DNA of 64,000 nucleotides from Pseudomonas sp. Leaf58 (GCF_003627215.1 NZ_CP032678.1:62001-126000), one strand, 5' to 3'. Positions 26,078-36,561 are shown, counted from the stretch's first letter. The notes: generated from the sequence alone by a model not told the origin. Numbers and translations: made by a program.

Positions 26078-28541
26078 TGACAATAAGAAAACACCTGGCT
26101 AATTTGCTGCTGTTTGTTTCATCGGTTTTTGCATCTATTGGTGCATACGCCGCAACAGCCGCTGAATCAGCTCAAGCCACGAGCTTCATGCACGATATCC
26201 TGGGTGCGACACCATCATCTACCGACCTGGCCGACCAAAGCCTGGTCATGCTGTTCGGCACCTTCATCTTTAAGCCCTTCGGTGGCTATCCCGGCACGGG
26301 CGAAGTCACCACCGTGCTGTCCCAGGTACTGGGCTACTCCAACATCGTGGCCATGATTCTCGGGGTCGTGATTCTGTCCTATACCATCCTCGGCGGCGCG
26401 GTTAAAACTGCCGCCGATGGCCAATTGCTCGGCCAGGGGTGGTCAAGCGTCTGGCTCCCCATGCGCACGGCCACTGCCTTTGGCTTGATCACACCGGTTT
26501 CTGATGGCCAGGGAGTCTTCTCTGTGGCCCAGTCGCTGGTGGTCTGGATGGTCATCGTGGGCTCGAACGCTGGCACCTGGGTGTGGGAAAAAGGGGCTGA
26601 AGTATTGACGGTAGGCAGCCCTGCCATTCCGACCACGGCGGTCTATGATTTCAACGCTTACCGCAATGTTGTCGAGGTGTTGCATTGCTCGGTCGTTCGC
26701 CACAAATACCTGGTCTCCAAGGGGGTTTCCGGGGCCCAGACCGGCAATCTGAAATATAGCTTGGGCAGCAACGCCACGGTGAAGAAATTCTCCTATTCCA
26801 GTGGCTACACCCTGAATTTTGCTGAACTGAAAACCCTGAACTCGATCAGCTTCACTGATTGTGGCACCATCGCGTTCCCGAACAACACCAACGTGATGGG
26901 TGTCTACAACAGCGCGACATCCGGCACCACTGCTGAAAAAACCACGCTCAGCCGCATCCTGAACACCCAGAGCTGGGAAGACACCATTCGGACGAATTAC
27001 GAAAGCAACATTCCGACTGCTTACCTGGCATTCCTGAACAACGTGCTGGGCAAGGTTGTCACGCTCTCTGATGGCCCAACCCGTGGCGAGATTGAGGCGG
27101 CACTGACCAACTATTCGTCCAATCCGGCTGACAAGGCTGTCTACGACAAGGTGGCTACCAACGCTGCGACGCTGAACGAGATTGGCAGTGCATATCGCAC
27201 CTACATCGCCGAAGCCAAAAACAAGATTGTGACCCCGGATATCGCCAGTCAATGGAAAACCACCATGAAAGAGGGTGGGTGGATGGCTGCAGGCGCTTGG
27301 TTCTTCGAGGCCTCCAGGTTGCAGTCGGTGGTGTACAACTACCTGACCAGCCTCACCTCCAGCGCCACGTATGAGGGTAAAGCGACCAATTACGTGACGG
27401 GTTGCGGCTTCTTCCACTTCACCAGTTGTGATTCAGCAGCCAAGGATCAGGAGTCGCAGCTGCAGCGGATCGAGGCCCTTCAGAAAGTCGCCAGCACCTC
27501 ATCTACAGGTTCGAGCAGCACCCAGGTCATCGAACTCTCGGCGGGCGCTTCGGGCACGCTGGACGCTGGTTTCTTCAGCAGTGTGAGCAGCGCCATCGCC
27601 ACAATGTTTATGAATGGTCTGATGAACTTTGGCAGCACCCAGGCAGTTGGCTCCAGTATTGGCCTGGTTAGCGGCATGACCACCAACACCTCCGGGATGC
27701 TTTCGCCGTTCACCGCCATTTCGTCCATGGGGCGTGGCCTGCAAAGCATCAACGAAACCATCTGGGCGATCGGTTTGGTCGCAGCAGGCATGGCAGGTGG
27801 TGCTGACAATGCCGCAGGTGCACTGCCGTTGCTTGGCGCGGCAGGTGGTGGTGTAGCGGGCGTGCTTCGTTACTTGATCGCCACGCTGGTACCGCTGATG
27901 GGCGCCTTGCTCGGCATGTCCTTTGTGATGGCCATGGCCATTCCATTCATGCCTGTAATTACTTGGATCATGATGTGCTGCGGCTATCTGCGACCGTCAT
28001 CGAAGCAGTGGCAGCAGCGCCACTGGCTGTGATCATGATGGCGACCCCGGAAGGGGATGGTATCTCCGGGCAGAACATGCAAAAAGCCCTGCAAATGATC
28101 AATGCCATCATCCTGCGGCCAACCTTGAGCATTGTCGGCCTGTTTGCCGCGATGACCCTGTCGTATGTAGGGTTCAGCTTGATGAACACGCTGTTCTGGA
28201 AAGTGGCGGGCATGAACACCTCGCTGGGCTTGTATGAAATTATCGGCCTGATCACCATCTACATCAGCATGACGATGAAAATGTGTGAATACATGATTTC
28301 GGTTATGTACAAGATCCCGGATCAAATCCTGGATTGGATGGGCGGCGGTGTCTCCCGTCCGTTCGGTGAGCAGGAATCGATTGGCGAAATGAAAGGCGCC
28401 CTGGGCAAAGGCTCCAACCTCAATGAAAGCTCGTTCAAAGCCGTCAAGGGTGAGCATGACCGCAGCGTGGCCAAAGCCCGGTGGGAAAAGCAAAGGAAGT
28501 TCTATGACAGCATGATGGGTGAGGATGACAAGAAGGAGTAA
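26077..28541 (+). CDS. dotA: DotA/TraY-like integral membrane protein, frameshifted near 27991
   Basis: The inner-membrane polytopic protein of type IVB systems. Frame one (26077-28032) carries a signal peptide, several membrane segments and the conserved NIVAMILGVVILSYTILGG (about residue 90-108) and QGWSSVWLPMRTATAFG. It is normal up to PVITWIMMCCGYL near 27990. The next frame continues with TVIEAVAAAPLAVIMMATPEG and ends at 28541. That segment is the most conserved part of DotA, so both pieces belong together. One missing base at about 27991 (probably CTG CTG read as CTG CG) restores an 821-aa protein. Either the plasmid carries a dead dotA or the base was lost in sequencing. Confidence 0.88.
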
Positions 28542-28564
28542 TCCTTCAGTCGCAACCCACCAGG

Positions 28565-28631
28565 GTGGCCGTGAGGGCCACTCTTTCGTTTGGCCAAAGA
28601 AAAACCGCCGAAGCGGAAGCCAGGGCGGTTT
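28565..28631. terminator. Convergent terminators after dotA and the 28652-29026 gene
   Basis: Rightward: GTGGCC-GTGAG-GGCCAC (28565-28581) followed by TCTTTCGTTT. Leftward: AAACCGCC (28602-28609) pairs with GGCGGTTT (28624-28631); on the minus strand it is followed by a T-run. They separate the converging dotA operon and the membrane-protein gene. Confidence 0.7.
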
Positions 28632-28651
28632 GTTCATTGCAGGCAGAGCGA

Positions 28652-29026
28652 TCAGGCGGTTTGCGTTTCACCCTGAGCGCGATCGATCAGGAAGCGTGGC
28701 GGCTTGATGGCCCAGCACAGCAGGGTCACAACCACATAGAATCCCAGCTGGCCAAAGATCGCCGCGCTCGCGATAAACACCGAAGAACCCTCTGGCATCA
28801 TCCAGGCCAGCAGTGCCACGGGGGCCGTCAGGATCTGGAAGAGGGTGGCGTAGAGGTCGACATTATCGCTGGCCAGCAGGTCGAAGGTGCTCAGCAGGCC
28901 GCCAGTGAGATAGGTGCTCAGCTCCGAAAGCGATGCGGCATCGTAGAGGATGCCCATGCACACACCGGCAGGCAGAACGAAGAATTTGAATACATACCAG
29001 ATAACTGCAATGGCTTTCATGTCCAT
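28652..29026 (-). CDS. Polytopic membrane protein, unknown (124 aa)
   Basis: Three hydrophobic segments (about residues 5-27, 60-78, 84-108) and a short charged tail. ATG 29026 has a GGGAGA site. The promoter candidate on the minus strand is TTGACA near 29092 with a TAAACT -10. No family recognised. It faces dotA in a convergent arrangement, so it is transcribed independently of the transfer operon. Confidence 0.6.
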   Translation of the reverse strand: MDMKAIAVIWYVFKFFVLPAGVCMGILYDAASLSELSTYLTGGLLSTFDLLASDNVDLYATLFQILTAPVALLAWMMPEGSSVFIASAAIFGQLGFYVVVTLLCWAIKPPRFLIDRAQGETQTA

Positions 29027-29157
29027 CTCCCTGCCGAGGCAATAATTTGTTGGCTGTCGTCAGTTTATGTTTTATGGCCAAATTGTCAAGGGTTTTTTGA
29101 TGGTCGTTCCTGAGTATTTTGCATTGGTCGGGTTTTTGGGTTTGACCATTTATTTAT

Positions 29158-29167
29158 GCGTATATTG
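29158..29167 (+). promoter_or_regulatory. GCGTATATTG motif upstream of 29224-30465
   Basis: GCGTATATTG, the exact inverse complement of the CAATATACGC motif at 2504, 47745 and 55184. It lies 57 bp before the start codon in the same orientation (TATATTG toward the gene) as most other copies. Confidence 0.5.
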
Positions 29168-29223
29168 CAACCTGACAATCTCCCCGTGCCATAATGGTGT
29201 TAAGAACCTTGAGGAGCATTCCT

Positions 29224-30465
29224 ATGCAATTGTTTTCAGGCCTTGGGGCCAATACACCCATTGATCAGTACCAGGTCAAAAGCTGGTCTCAAGCGCTCGG
29301 TCGTGAAACCGTCATGGCCTCGTTGGAGCTCGATGAGCACGGCATCCTGCACGTGAGCGCTACCGACGCAGGGGCGGCATACTATGCCACACTGGGCCTT
29401 CCGGAAGCTGCTGATGGTGCTTATGTCGTCAACCTGCACGAAGCTCCCACATCGCTGATCGCCAAGGCCTTGGGGTTGCCAGGTGGCGATACCGCCTTCG
29501 AGCGCTCAATGGCCAAAACCACGGGTGAGTCTCCGACCGGGTATGACATGCTGGAAGCTGCCCTGCAAGGCCATCCTGCGCAGAGTGGTCGCTTGGTCGC
29601 AGGGGAGGAAAAGGGTTCCCGTTTCGTGAAAATTGACGAGAAGCAGTTCGTTGAACCCAATGCCACCAGCCTCCCGGACTTGGCCAGTTTCTATGTCAGG
29701 TCGCAAGACACCTATCAAGGCATGGTCAAGACTGACGTGCTGATCAAGGATGGCTCGGAGATCATCCCGGCCTACATTGTCTCGGTGCAGCCAGGTGCGC
29801 ATGAAAACGCCAGAGATCGCCTGGCCATCTATGCAGCAACCTTGCTGGAAGCTGAAAAAATTGGCCATGTCGTCGCAGATAAAATGCGCGGTTTCACCAC
29901 CACCGCTGATGGCCTGCCGGCCCTGATCTGTCAGGACGCGACCCGCCCGACCTTCGGGATCGTTGCGATTGGGCAGTCGGCCAGAAATCCCAATGTCGCC
30001 CTGGTCTCTGTCGAGCACGCACTGCTGCATGCCAAGTCCTCAGTGGAGCCTGCCGGCGCCTTCCAGTTCGAGCAGAGCCAGGAAGTCATTCGGGCCTTGG
30101 CCAAGGCCAGCGCCCTGCGTGAATTTGCACAGGACGCCAAAGGCCTCTCGGCAATCCCACCTGGAAAACTCGACGGTGGTGTGCGCATTGGCAGGCTGGA
30201 CATTCCCCGCCACATGACCATTGAATACCTGTCCCTGACTGCCCAGTCTGAAGCCCACACCCTCTCAGGCCCTGTGGCTGCGCTCAGCAAGCGCATCTCC
30301 CTCAATGCCACCGAGGTTGAAGACCAGATATCACAATTGCTCAAAGCCGTTTCACGCACGGCTGCGGGGCTGGTGGCTGAAATCGATCGTACCGTCTCAG
30401 CGGAAGTTTCTGCGCCAGAGCCGGAAAAACAGGTCAAGGGTCACAACGATTACGGGCTCTCCTGA
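29224..30465 (+). CDS. Unknown protein (413 aa)
   Basis: ATG 29224 has a GAGGAG site 7 nt upstream. The protein is soluble, without signal peptide. Mixed alpha/beta segments are seen in residues 20-90 and 160-300, with YIVSVQPGAHENARDRLAIYA and LVSVEHALLHAK as hydrophobic core; the C-terminal 100 residues are helical. No catalytic motif recognised. It is monocistronic: motif-containing promoter upstream, strong terminator downstream. Confidence 0.65.
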   Translation: MQLFSGLGANTPIDQYQVKSWSQALGRETVMASLELDEHGILHVSATDAGAAYYATLGLPEAADGAYVVNLHEAPTSLIAKALGLPGGDTAFERSMAKTTGESPTGYDMLEAALQGHPAQSGRLVAGEEKGSRFVKIDEKQFVEPNATSLPDLASFYVRSQDTYQGMVKTDVLIKDGSEIIPAYIVSVQPGAHENARDRLAIYAATLLEAEKIGHVVADKMRGFTTTADGLPALICQDATRPTFGIVAIGQSARNPNVALVSVEHALLHAKSSVEPAGAFQFEQSQEVIRALAKASALREFAQDAKGLSAIPPGKLDGGVRIGRLDIPRHMTIEYLSLTAQSEAHTLSGPVAALSKRISLNATEVEDQISQLLKAVSRTAAGLVAEIDRTVSAEVSAPEPEKQVKGHNDYGLS

Positions 30466-30481
30466 GCAGGTCAGCAAGAAG

Positions 30482-30510
30482 AAAAAAGGGGAGCCTAAGC
30501 TCCCCTTTTT
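30482..30510. terminator. Rho-independent terminator
   Basis: AAAAGGGGAGC-CTAA-GCTCCCCTTTTT, a long perfect stem with T-run on the plus strand and A-run allowing use on the minus strand. It ends the 413-aa gene and also faces the thymidylate synthase gene. Confidence 0.9.
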
Positions 30511-30556
30511 CATGCAGCGGTGGCAGCGACCCATCATTTTGCCACCTTGACCCCCT

Positions 30557-31534
30557 TCAAACCGCCATGGGTGCGGTCAGCACACCGTGATGCTGGTAGT
30601 CTTTGAGGGCAAAATCACCAGGTTCGATCAGGTCGAGCCATTCCGGCTGGTATACACCGGTCACCGCAAAATCAGGCACGCGCTCACTGATCTCCAGGGT
30701 AGGAAGTGGTAGCGGTTCACGAGTCAATTGCTCGCGCACAACATCGATGTGGTTTTCATAGATATGTGCATCGCCACCGATGATGTAGTTGATCCAGCGT
30801 GGCGTATAGCCGGCCAGGCGGGCAAACAACGACAACAATGCGGCAGCCTCAGCAAGATTCATGCCAAGTCCGAGGAAGGTGTCATTCGAGCGAAGGTAGA
30901 GGGAGATGGAAAGCTCTTTCTTAACCGGGTTCGGTAGGAATTGGTACCAGGCATGACAACTCGGCAGGGCCACACTTTCCAAATCTGCGGGGTTCCAGCC
31001 GTGGAAAATGATGCGCCTGTCCTGCGGGTTGTGCATGATCTTGTCCAGGCATTCGCGCACCTGGTCAATTTCCTTATACAGCACTACGCAGTCTTCATTG
31101 TCCGGGTTCTTGAATTCAGCGAGAATCTCATAACCCCGCCCCAGGGCATCCTTGATTTTCTCCAACTCGGTTTTTTTCAGTCGTTTGTAAGCCGGCCATT
31201 TGCGCCATTGCACCCCGTAGATAGGCCCCAGGTCATCATGCCCTTCGCGGTAGGGGTTGTTCAGCCATGCCTGGTTCTCGTTGGCATTTTGATCCCAAAC
31301 CTTGCAGCCCAGGGCCCTGAATCCTGCTGCACTGGAGGTAGCACGTAGAAAGCCTACAAGTTCTCCCATTGCTGTCTTGAAGGGCAAGCGACGGGTGGTG
31401 ATGGCCGGAAAACCCGCCTTCATGTCAAAGCGCATGGCTGCACCTGGAACACTGAGGGTTTTAACCCCGGTTCGGTTTTCCACCAGGGTGCCTTCACCCA
31501 AAATGTGAGTGAGTAGATCGTGGTATTGTTTCAT
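30557..31534 (-). CDS. thyA: Thymidylate synthase
   Basis: A 325-aa ThyA that methylates dUMP to dTMP with methylene-tetrahydrofolate. Family marks: [11 protein letters not shown] near the N-terminus, the phosphate-binding [12 protein letters not shown] (about 171-182), the active-site [11 protein letters not shown] with the nucleophile Cys193, [12 protein letters not shown] and [11 protein letters not shown]. It is longer than E. coli ThyA because of an insert of about 40 residues (about 115-155), seen in many proteobacterial and phage versions. Carried on a plasmid it would duplicate a host function and secure dTTP for a large replicon. Confidence 0.97.
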   Translation of the reverse strand: MKQYHDLLTHILGEGTLVENRTGVKTLSVPGAAMRFDMKAGFPAITTRRLPFKTAMGELVGFLRATSSAAGFRALGCKVWDQNANENQAWLNNPYREGHDDLGPIYGVQWRKWPAYKRLKKTELEKIKDALGRGYEILAEFKNPDNEDCVVLYKEIDQVRECLDKIMHNPQDRRIIFHGWNPADLESVALPSCHAWYQFLPNPVKKELSISLYLRSNDTFLGLGMNLAEAAALLSLFARLAGYTPRWINYIIGGDAHIYENHIDVVREQLTREPLPLPTLEISERVPDFAVTGVYQPEWLDLIEPGDFALKDYQHHGVLTAPMAV

Positions 31535-31551
31535 CGCGAAAATCCCCAGGC

Positions 31552-31586
31552 TGAAAAAATGTCCACCTGGTGGGGCCAGGTGGACG
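31552..31586 (-). terminator. Rho-independent terminator of the exonuclease gene
   Basis: Ten-base perfect stem GTCCACCTGG (31561-31570) with CCAGGTGGAC (31576-31585); on the minus strand it is followed by ATTTTTTC. It lies right after the exonuclease stop at 31606 and before the thyA start at 31534. Confidence 0.88.
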
Positions 31587-31605
31587 TGATGGCTAACCCT
31601 GGCAA

Positions 31606-33294
31606 TTAGGGCTGATAGTCGAGTCCCGTCACGTTGTGTCGGGATTCACGGTTTTTCCGATCGGATTCGATCATGCCGATCTCGGTGCGACCAACCTCCG
31701 GGGAGGTCGATTTGTTCTGCAACTCGGCACTCAGCTCCTTAAGCGACTCGATCATGGCGAGGTTCTGCTCGACGAATGCCTCCATTTCCTTGACCGCACG
31801 CTCCTGGTCAGGGGTCAGCGCGGTGCTGGCGCGCACTTCGAGCAACTCCGCCTGGTACATCGCGTAGTTGCGAGCATTCTTCGGAGGGTTCTCCTTGAAC
31901 CAGGCATTTTCAAGGTGCTTGACCCACTCGCTGAGCTCTTCTGGGGTGTATTTGTCGAGGGCAATGACCTGGTCTGCATGGTTGGCCCACTTGGCGCGCA
32001 GCGAGAGGTCAAAAGCGCGCAGGCGATCCCTTGCATTGAGGGTGGCGAGCTGGTGGGGATCGGTGCTGATGATTTTGGGCTGCAAGCCTTCAAGTCCCTC
32101 GGTTTGCACTGGGCGGCGCAGGGATGAACGCAAGTTCTGTTCGTCACGCCCGAACATGCCCAGGCTGTAAATCCCTTCGTACACGTCCTCACAGGGCGGG
32201 AAGACACTCTTCATGCCTTCCTGGAGTCGCTCCCTGAAGCCTGGATCAGCCTCGATCATGGCAGCGTGCTTCAGGCAGCGTTCGATATCCAAACCAGCGC
32301 GCTGGAGCACGTCCTGGCGCTGATTGAAGATGTTGAGCCCACACACCAGTGGCTGCTTGTTGAGGGCAATGGCGCGAATCGAGGTGATGCCCTCGCCGTC
32401 GCCCAGGTCATTGATGCTGGTGAACATGCGGCGGTTGATCTCGCTGGGCGACAGACTCAGCAGCTCGGTGGGATCCTCGCGCAGGTCAATGCTCCACATC
32501 TTGGTCTTATTCTGCACGCTGTCCATGATCACCGGCAGCATGATCGACAGGTGCCCTTGCTCACGCGGGAAAAACGAATTGATGACAGCCAACGGCTTGC
32601 GCTGCAGCACCAGGTCACTGGCAACAGTTTTGTCCGACAAGCTCAGGAAGTAGTCGAACAGCTTCGGACTGTTCTTCTTGACCAGGCGAAGCAGGTCAAG
32701 TGTCGCCATCACGTCGAACCGGGCGTCGTGCGCATACTCAAGCTTGATGCCGTTCTCCGCGCACAGATCGCCGAGCTTGAGAGTGTAGCGACCGGTAGCA
32801 GGGCTGATCGGCCAACGCAAGGTTTCCGGGCGCAATGCAAAGGCCAGCATGATCAGGCGCATGGCATCACCACGGGTGTTGCCGTTTCGCCATTCATGCT
32901 CGTAAGGATCGATCATGGTGCGGTAGAAAGCATTGCGCACCATTTCATCGTCGTAACCCTGCGAGTTGAAGCCCATCATCATCGAAGGAACGCTCGACCC
33001 CATGAACCACTCGCGAATACGGCCTGCCGCTTCCCACTCGGTTACTCCATTCTTGAGCAGGGACTCGATGGAAATACCGTGAATGGCGAATGCCTTGGGC
33101 CCTGGCACAACATCCGCTCGGGGCTTGACGTCGATCACCAGTTCGCTGCCAGGGATGATATTCAAGTCCTGGTCGACCTTCAGGCCGGCAAACTGCAAGA
33201 TCTGGTCATGATGGTGCGAGAGCCCTGTGGCCTCAACGTCATACAGCGCAAATTCAATAGGTTTCAAGGTGGCATTCGCTCTGGAAATTGACAA
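31606..33294 (-). CDS. sbcB: Exonuclease I-like 3'-5' single-strand DNA exonuclease (SbcB family)
   Basis: Up to 562 aa. The DEDDh fold of ExoI is clear: YDVEATGLS (first Asp/Glu, about residue 19), then [40 protein letters not shown] (about 108-135) and the late [17 protein letters not shown] (His/Asp, about 186-202). The C-terminal half is helical as in SbcB. No ATG starts the frame: TTG 33294 lies in the likely -10 box TATATT (33298-33293), so TTG 33267 may be the true start. In chromosomes SbcB acts with RecJ and SbcCD; here an SbcCD-like pair also exists on the same plasmid (5191-7984). Confidence 0.9.
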   Translation of the reverse strand: MSISRANATLKPIEFALYDVEATGLSHHHDQILQFAGLKVDQDLNIIPGSELVIDVKPRADVVPGPKAFAIHGISIESLLKNGVTEWEAAGRIREWFMGSSVPSMMMGFNSQGYDDEMVRNAFYRTMIDPYEHEWRNGNTRGDAMRLIMLAFALRPETLRWPISPATGRYTLKLGDLCAENGIKLEYAHDARFDVMATLDLLRLVKKNSPKLFDYFLSLSDKTVASDLVLQRKPLAVINSFFPREQGHLSIMLPVIMDSVQNKTKMWSIDLREDPTELLSLSPSEINRRMFTSINDLGDGEGITSIRAIALNKQPLVCGLNIFNQRQDVLQRAGLDIERCLKHAAMIEADPGFRERLQEGMKSVFPPCEDVYEGIYSLGMFGRDEQNLRSSLRRPVQTEGLEGLQPKIISTDPHQLATLNARDRLRAFDLSLRAKWANHADQVIALDKYTPEELSEWVKHLENAWFKENPPKNARNYAMYQAELLEVRASTALTPDQERAVKEMEAFVEQNLAMIESLKELSAELQNKSTSPEVGRTEIGMIESDRKNRESRHNVTGLDYQP

Positions 33295-33301
33295 TATAGC
33301 C
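33292..33301 (-). promoter_or_regulatory. GGCTATATTG motif and promoter of the exonuclease gene
   Basis: On the minus strand TTGCAA, 16 bp, then TATATT inside GGCTATATTG. The motif is the same family as the GCGTATATTG sites and here coincides with a plausible -10 box. Confidence 0.55.
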
Positions 33302-33353
33302 CTAAATGAAATGCTTGCAAACTATCATTCTGGGCAGATAGGTTTAGAATAAC

Positions 33354-33734
33354 ATGGGAGAAAACCTCTTTGGATCAATAACAATGAAAATCATACCCCT
33401 CAAAGAAAAGCACAAGCTGTCCGAAACGGACATTAGCAACCTCAGTCAGTGGATGATTAGCGGCAAGAGTCTGGAAGAGATGGCTTACAGCTTCAACGAT
33501 CGCATTTCCGTGCCGCAGATCTTCATCGCAGCCGGGATCCTGGCCAAGGAAATGTATGACACCACGCTCGCCGAACTGTGCCCTCACCTGGTAGAGGAGC
33601 GCAGGGCGCTAAGTGAATCAAAGCATGGCCAATGGCAGGAAAAAAAGACCGAAAACCGCGTGCTGGACATGCTGCGCAAGCTGGTGGAAGACCTGACACT
33701 GTATGAGTACGAGATGATCATACGCCCAGCGTAA
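33354..33734 (+). CDS. Unknown small protein (126 aa)
   Basis: ATG 33354 or ATG 33384 (MKIIPLKEKHKLS) could be the start; neither has a strong ribosome site. The segment LSETDISNLSQWMISGKSLEEMAYSF resembles a helix-turn-helix-like helical pair, and the rest is helical and charged. A DNA-binding role is possible but not shown. Divergent from the exonuclease gene, so it could regulate the shared promoter region 33295-33353. Confidence 0.55.
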   Translation: MGENLFGSITMKIIPLKEKHKLSETDISNLSQWMISGKSLEEMAYSFNDRISVPQIFIAAGILAKEMYDTTLAELCPHLVEERRALSESKHGQWQEKKTENRVLDMLRKLVEDLTLYEYEMIIRPA

Positions 33735-33741
33735 TACCCCT

Positions 33742-33766
33742 GAAAAAGCCTGCTCAATTGCAGGCC
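33742..33766 (-). terminator. Terminator of the PilT-like gene
   Basis: GCCTGC (33748-33753) pairs with GCAGGC (33760-33765); on the minus strand the stem is followed by TTTTTC. It separates two convergent genes. Confidence 0.65.
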
Positions 33767-33782
33767 TTGTCAGGAAAAGTGA

Positions 33783-34748
33783 TCAATCGAGCTTGCGAAG
33801 CTCGATGGGCAGGTTGAGCTGAAACGCTTTGCGCTGCTGCAGCAGATCGTTCTTCAGGGTGTCTAGCGGCAAATTCCTGGCACGGATGGTGCCGGCAACG
33901 GCCTGGGTATCCAACAGGGCGTCAACCACCAGCCTGGCCTTGGCAGCCCCAGGCTGGGTCATCAGCTGCTGATGGAGGGCCATGCGAAAGCTCGAAGACA
34001 GCAGTTCCCTGACTTCTTCGGCGGTGAGGGTACGAGCCGCCATTGAGCACAGTCGCTGAATGGATTGAATGATGTTGCCGGCATGCATGGTCAGCAGCAC
34101 CAGTCGACCGTCAACCGCTGAACGCAGGGCCAGGGCCGCCGTTTCCGTGTCCCTGACTTCCCCGATCATCATCATCGCATTGGTCTTGGCGGGATAAGCG
34201 CGTAATGCTCCGCGAATAGCCTGGGCAAACTCTTCCTCACCGGATACAGGTCTTTGGAAGCAAATGCCCCCGCCATGATCGCCCTGCAAAGGCATCTCGA
34301 TCGGATCTTCAATGGTGATGCAAATGCCTGAGTACCGCTTCAAACGCTCAACAATGACCGAAGCCAGGGTGGTTGACTTGCCGTGCCCTGGGTTGCCCGA
34401 TACGATGATCAGGCCGCCCTTGTTCATCCGCTCTGAAGTCAAATGATGGGCAATCGGTGGGGGCATGCCAAGATCCTTCATGGAAAGGATCTCCGAGGGC
34501 ATTTTGCGCAGGATATACCATTCACCATTGGCGCTTGGGAAATAGGTGCAGCGGAAAGCCACTCTGCCGTCAGACAAGGTGCAGTCTTCAAGGCGCTTTT
34601 TCTTGGCCTGTTCTACCAAAAAAAGAGCACCTGCATGCATCTCGGGTGTTAGAGGTCGTTTCCCTGGATAGCTGTACCCAGCCTTGGGGTTTTCAATGGG
34701 CAGGTAAAGGTCTGTAACCGTCTCAAAGGGTGAATTGATAGCGTGCAT
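33783..34748 (-). CDS. PilT/GspE-family ATPase
   Basis: A 321-aa ATPase with Walker A SGNPGHGKST (117-126), Asp-box TIEDPIE, Walker B MMMIGEVRD (192-200) and His-box TMHAG. The short N-terminal domain (about 95 residues) is like PilT rather than GspE, which suggests pilus retraction or a DotB-like function. The classic R64 thin-pilus locus has no retraction ATPase, so its place beside pilS is notable. It is separated from pilS by a strong terminator and so is transcribed on its own. PilQ (37936-39792) and DotB (45090-46229) are two further members of this family in the window. Confidence 0.88.
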   Translation of the reverse strand: MHAINSPFETVTDLYLPIENPKAGYSYPGKRPLTPEMHAGALFLVEQAKKKRLEDCTLSDGRVAFRCTYFPSANGEWYILRKMPSEILSMKDLGMPPPIAHHLTSERMNKGGLIIVSGNPGHGKSTTLASVIVERLKRYSGICITIEDPIEMPLQGDHGGGICFQRPVSGEEEFAQAIRGALRAYPAKTNAMMMIGEVRDTETAALALRSAVDGRLVLLTMHAGNIIQSIQRLCSMAARTLTAEEVRELLSSSFRMALHQQLMTQPGAAKARLVVDALLDTQAVAGTIRARNLPLDTLKNDLLQQRKAFQLNLPIELRKLD

Positions 34749-34770
34749 CTTCAGGCCTTTTCTGTATGCG

Positions 34771-34804
34771 AAAAAAAGGGCAGCCTCAGCTGCCCTGATT
34801 TTTT
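34771..34804 (-). terminator. Terminator after the prepilin gene
   Basis: AGGGCAGC-CTCA-GCTGCCCT with A-run on one side and ATTTTTT on the other. In the minus direction it follows the prepilin stop at 34806 by a few bases. Confidence 0.9.
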
Positions 34805-34805
34805 G

Positions 34806-35354
34806 TTAGCGTGCAGTCCAGGACATCGAGACTTCGCCCGAAGAGCCGCAGCCGCTGGTTGCTTGGGCCACGGTGGTGACAGTGGTGGTGCCGGCAACCG
34901 CTTTGTCGAAGTGACGGAAGGTGCGGGTCATCAGATCGACGCAGGTGGCGGCTGGAACCTTGGTGAAGGTCACAGTGAAGCTGTCATTTGCCACGTTGGT
35001 GGTATCCGGCACGATGGTCACAGCGCCAGTGTTCTGGTTCCAAGGGTGGCGGAAGCGCGAGGCAGTACCCGAAGCGCCACCAGTGCCAGAACGAACCAGC
35101 ATGTTTTCTGGGACGTTGCCGAAGCGCATCGCCACATCAGCGGTCAGGCCGGTGTAGTCACCCTGGGTGGCAAACTGGTTGCGGATCACGGAGGTCAGGG
35201 CTGTGAGGCTGGCGGTGGCTTCCTGAACCTTGGACGATTCGTTAGCCGAGTTGAAGTAGACGAGGGCGCCGATGGTAATCACCGCCATCAGTGCAACAAC
35301 CATCATGGTTTCGATCAAGGTCGCACCGGCTTGGCGACGGAAATTTAGCTTCAT
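34806..35354 (-). CDS. pilS: Type IVb prepilin (PilS-like major thin-pilus subunit)
   Basis: A 182-aa prepilin from ATG 35354 (AAAGGTG site). The class III signal is exact: basic leader, then QAG|ATLIETMMVVALMAVI, with prepilin-peptidase cleavage after Gly10 and Glu at mature position 5. The hydrophobic alpha1 helix follows. The C-terminal part has a cysteine pair (TCVDLM and SGCGSSG) forming the usual D-loop. A TATATTG motif lies 78 bp upstream and a terminator directly downstream, so the major subunit is expressed as a single gene. No prepilin peptidase (PilU) is seen in the window. Confidence 0.92.
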   Translation of the reverse strand: MKLNFRRQAGATLIETMMVVALMAVITIGALVYFNSANESSKVQEATASLTALTSVIRNQFATQGDYTGLTADVAMRFGNVPENMLVRSGTGGASGTASRFRHPWNQNTGAVTIVPDTTNVANDSFTVTFTKVPAATCVDLMTRTFRHFDKAVAGTTTVTTVAQATSGCGSSGEVSMSWTAR

Positions 35355-35431
35355 AGCATTACACCTTTTCTTGTTTTTATTGTGGTTGGGTAACGGTTCA
35401 AACAATATCACCTTAAGTCGAATCCTTCAAG

Positions 35432-35443
35432 CCAATATATGGC
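35432..35443 (-). promoter_or_regulatory. GCCATATATTGG motif upstream of pilS
   Basis: On the minus strand TTTAGCCATATATTGGCTTGA. The core GCCATATATTGG is identical at 60567-60556 (before the dsbA-like gene) and, in opposite orientation, at 44764-44775 (before pilL). Confidence 0.55.
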
Positions 35444-35493
35444 TAAAGCATAATTTTTTGCTGTCCGTCACTATTGGCGTTTTGACAATGGCA

Positions 35494-36561
35494 TCAGATG
35501 TTCGCAGCCTGGCCCATGGCGTTGGCAACTGCGTTGAAGCACATATAAATCCACCCGACATAAGCCGTAATGCCGAACATGGCACCCGCGTTGATAAGGC
35601 TTGAGATGACCGAAATCCTTTCGATCCCGCGCTTGACCGATTGGCGACCGATTTCATTGATCGCCTGCTGGAAATTAGCGTTATTGCTCATCATGTGCAC
35701 GCTAACCATCATCTCTTGCGAGAGCAACCCAGTGTCCATGGATTCTGATAGCGACAACCCGTCCGCAATGTTGACGATCATCCGATCAAGGTGGTCTTGA
35801 AGATAAGCATCTGAATATTTGCTCAATTTCCCCATTGCATCCACGAACGGAACCCCTGAGCGCATCAATGCGGCGAGGGATATCAGCAGGTTGGCGCTGT
35901 GAAAGGCCTTGTAAAAGCTGTAGGGTGGGAACTTGTCCAGATACTTGCGCAGCGTGCCGGTTGTTCTAGGCAAACTCCACCCAACCAGCACAGCCAATGC
36001 TACGAGCGCCAGGCCGACAAAAATCCCCTTGTTCTGCACGAACATGGCTGTGGAGTACATGCTTTTAGAGTTTTCCGGCCAAAGACTTGGGTCAATCACC
36101 TCGGCGATACGCGGAATGATTTTCAGCGAGAAGAAGTAAATAAGCCCAATCAGAGCGAACACGAGCACCACAGGGTAAGAGAGCTTGTTAACAATCACCG
36201 ACTTCATCTCTGTGGCAGCACCCACAGCATCAATGGTGTTCTGCATGCCACTGACTGGGTCACCACTTTCCATACCTGCGCGCACGGACATTGCCTCGTT
36301 GGCAGGCACCCACCTCGAAAGTGCCTCCGAGAAATCAATCCCCGAGGACATTTGCAAAGAAATGTCTTCGAGAATGGTCACCTGATACATGAACCTTCTT
36401 GCCTTCGCTTTCTTGATCGAAGTCGACAGATCGGTCACGATATCGTTTATGGCCACACCTTGCTGGAGGTAGTCCAGGAAGGACTGGTACATATTTTTAC
36501 GCGCATCAGCGCCAAACTGAAACTTTGTCCACCACTCTTTTGCCGCCAAAGTGAATGTCAT
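35494..36561 (-). CDS. pilR: PilR-like inner-membrane platform protein (GspF/PilC family)
   Basis: A 355-aa protein from ATG 36561 (TTTGGAGC site). It holds two GspF-type repeats: helices around LEDISLQMSSGIDFSEAL (about 65-85) and SLAALMRSGVPFVDAMGKLS (about 228-248), with hydrophobic segments near 130-150, 175-195 and 325-345. It would anchor the PilQ ATPase and extract pilins from the membrane. It lies between a histone-like-tail gene (36596-37972) and the prepilin, whereas R64 has pilQ, pilR and pilS in a row. Confidence 0.9.
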   Translation of the reverse strand: MTFTLAAKEWWTKFQFGADARKNMYQSFLDYLQQGVAINDIVTDLSTSIKKAKARRFMYQVTILEDISLQMSSGIDFSEALSRWVPANEAMSVRAGMESGDPVSGMQNTIDAVGAATEMKSVIVNKLSYPVVLVFALIGLIYFFSLKIIPRIAEVIDPSLWPENSKSMYSTAMFVQNKGIFVGLALVALAVLVGWSLPRTTGTLRKYLDKFPPYSFYKAFHSANLLISLAALMRSGVPFVDAMGKLSKYSDAYLQDHLDRMIVNIADGLSLSESMDTGLLSQEMMVSVHMMSNNANFQQAINEIGRQSVKRGIERISVISSLINAGAMFGITAYVGWIYMCFNAVANAMGQAANI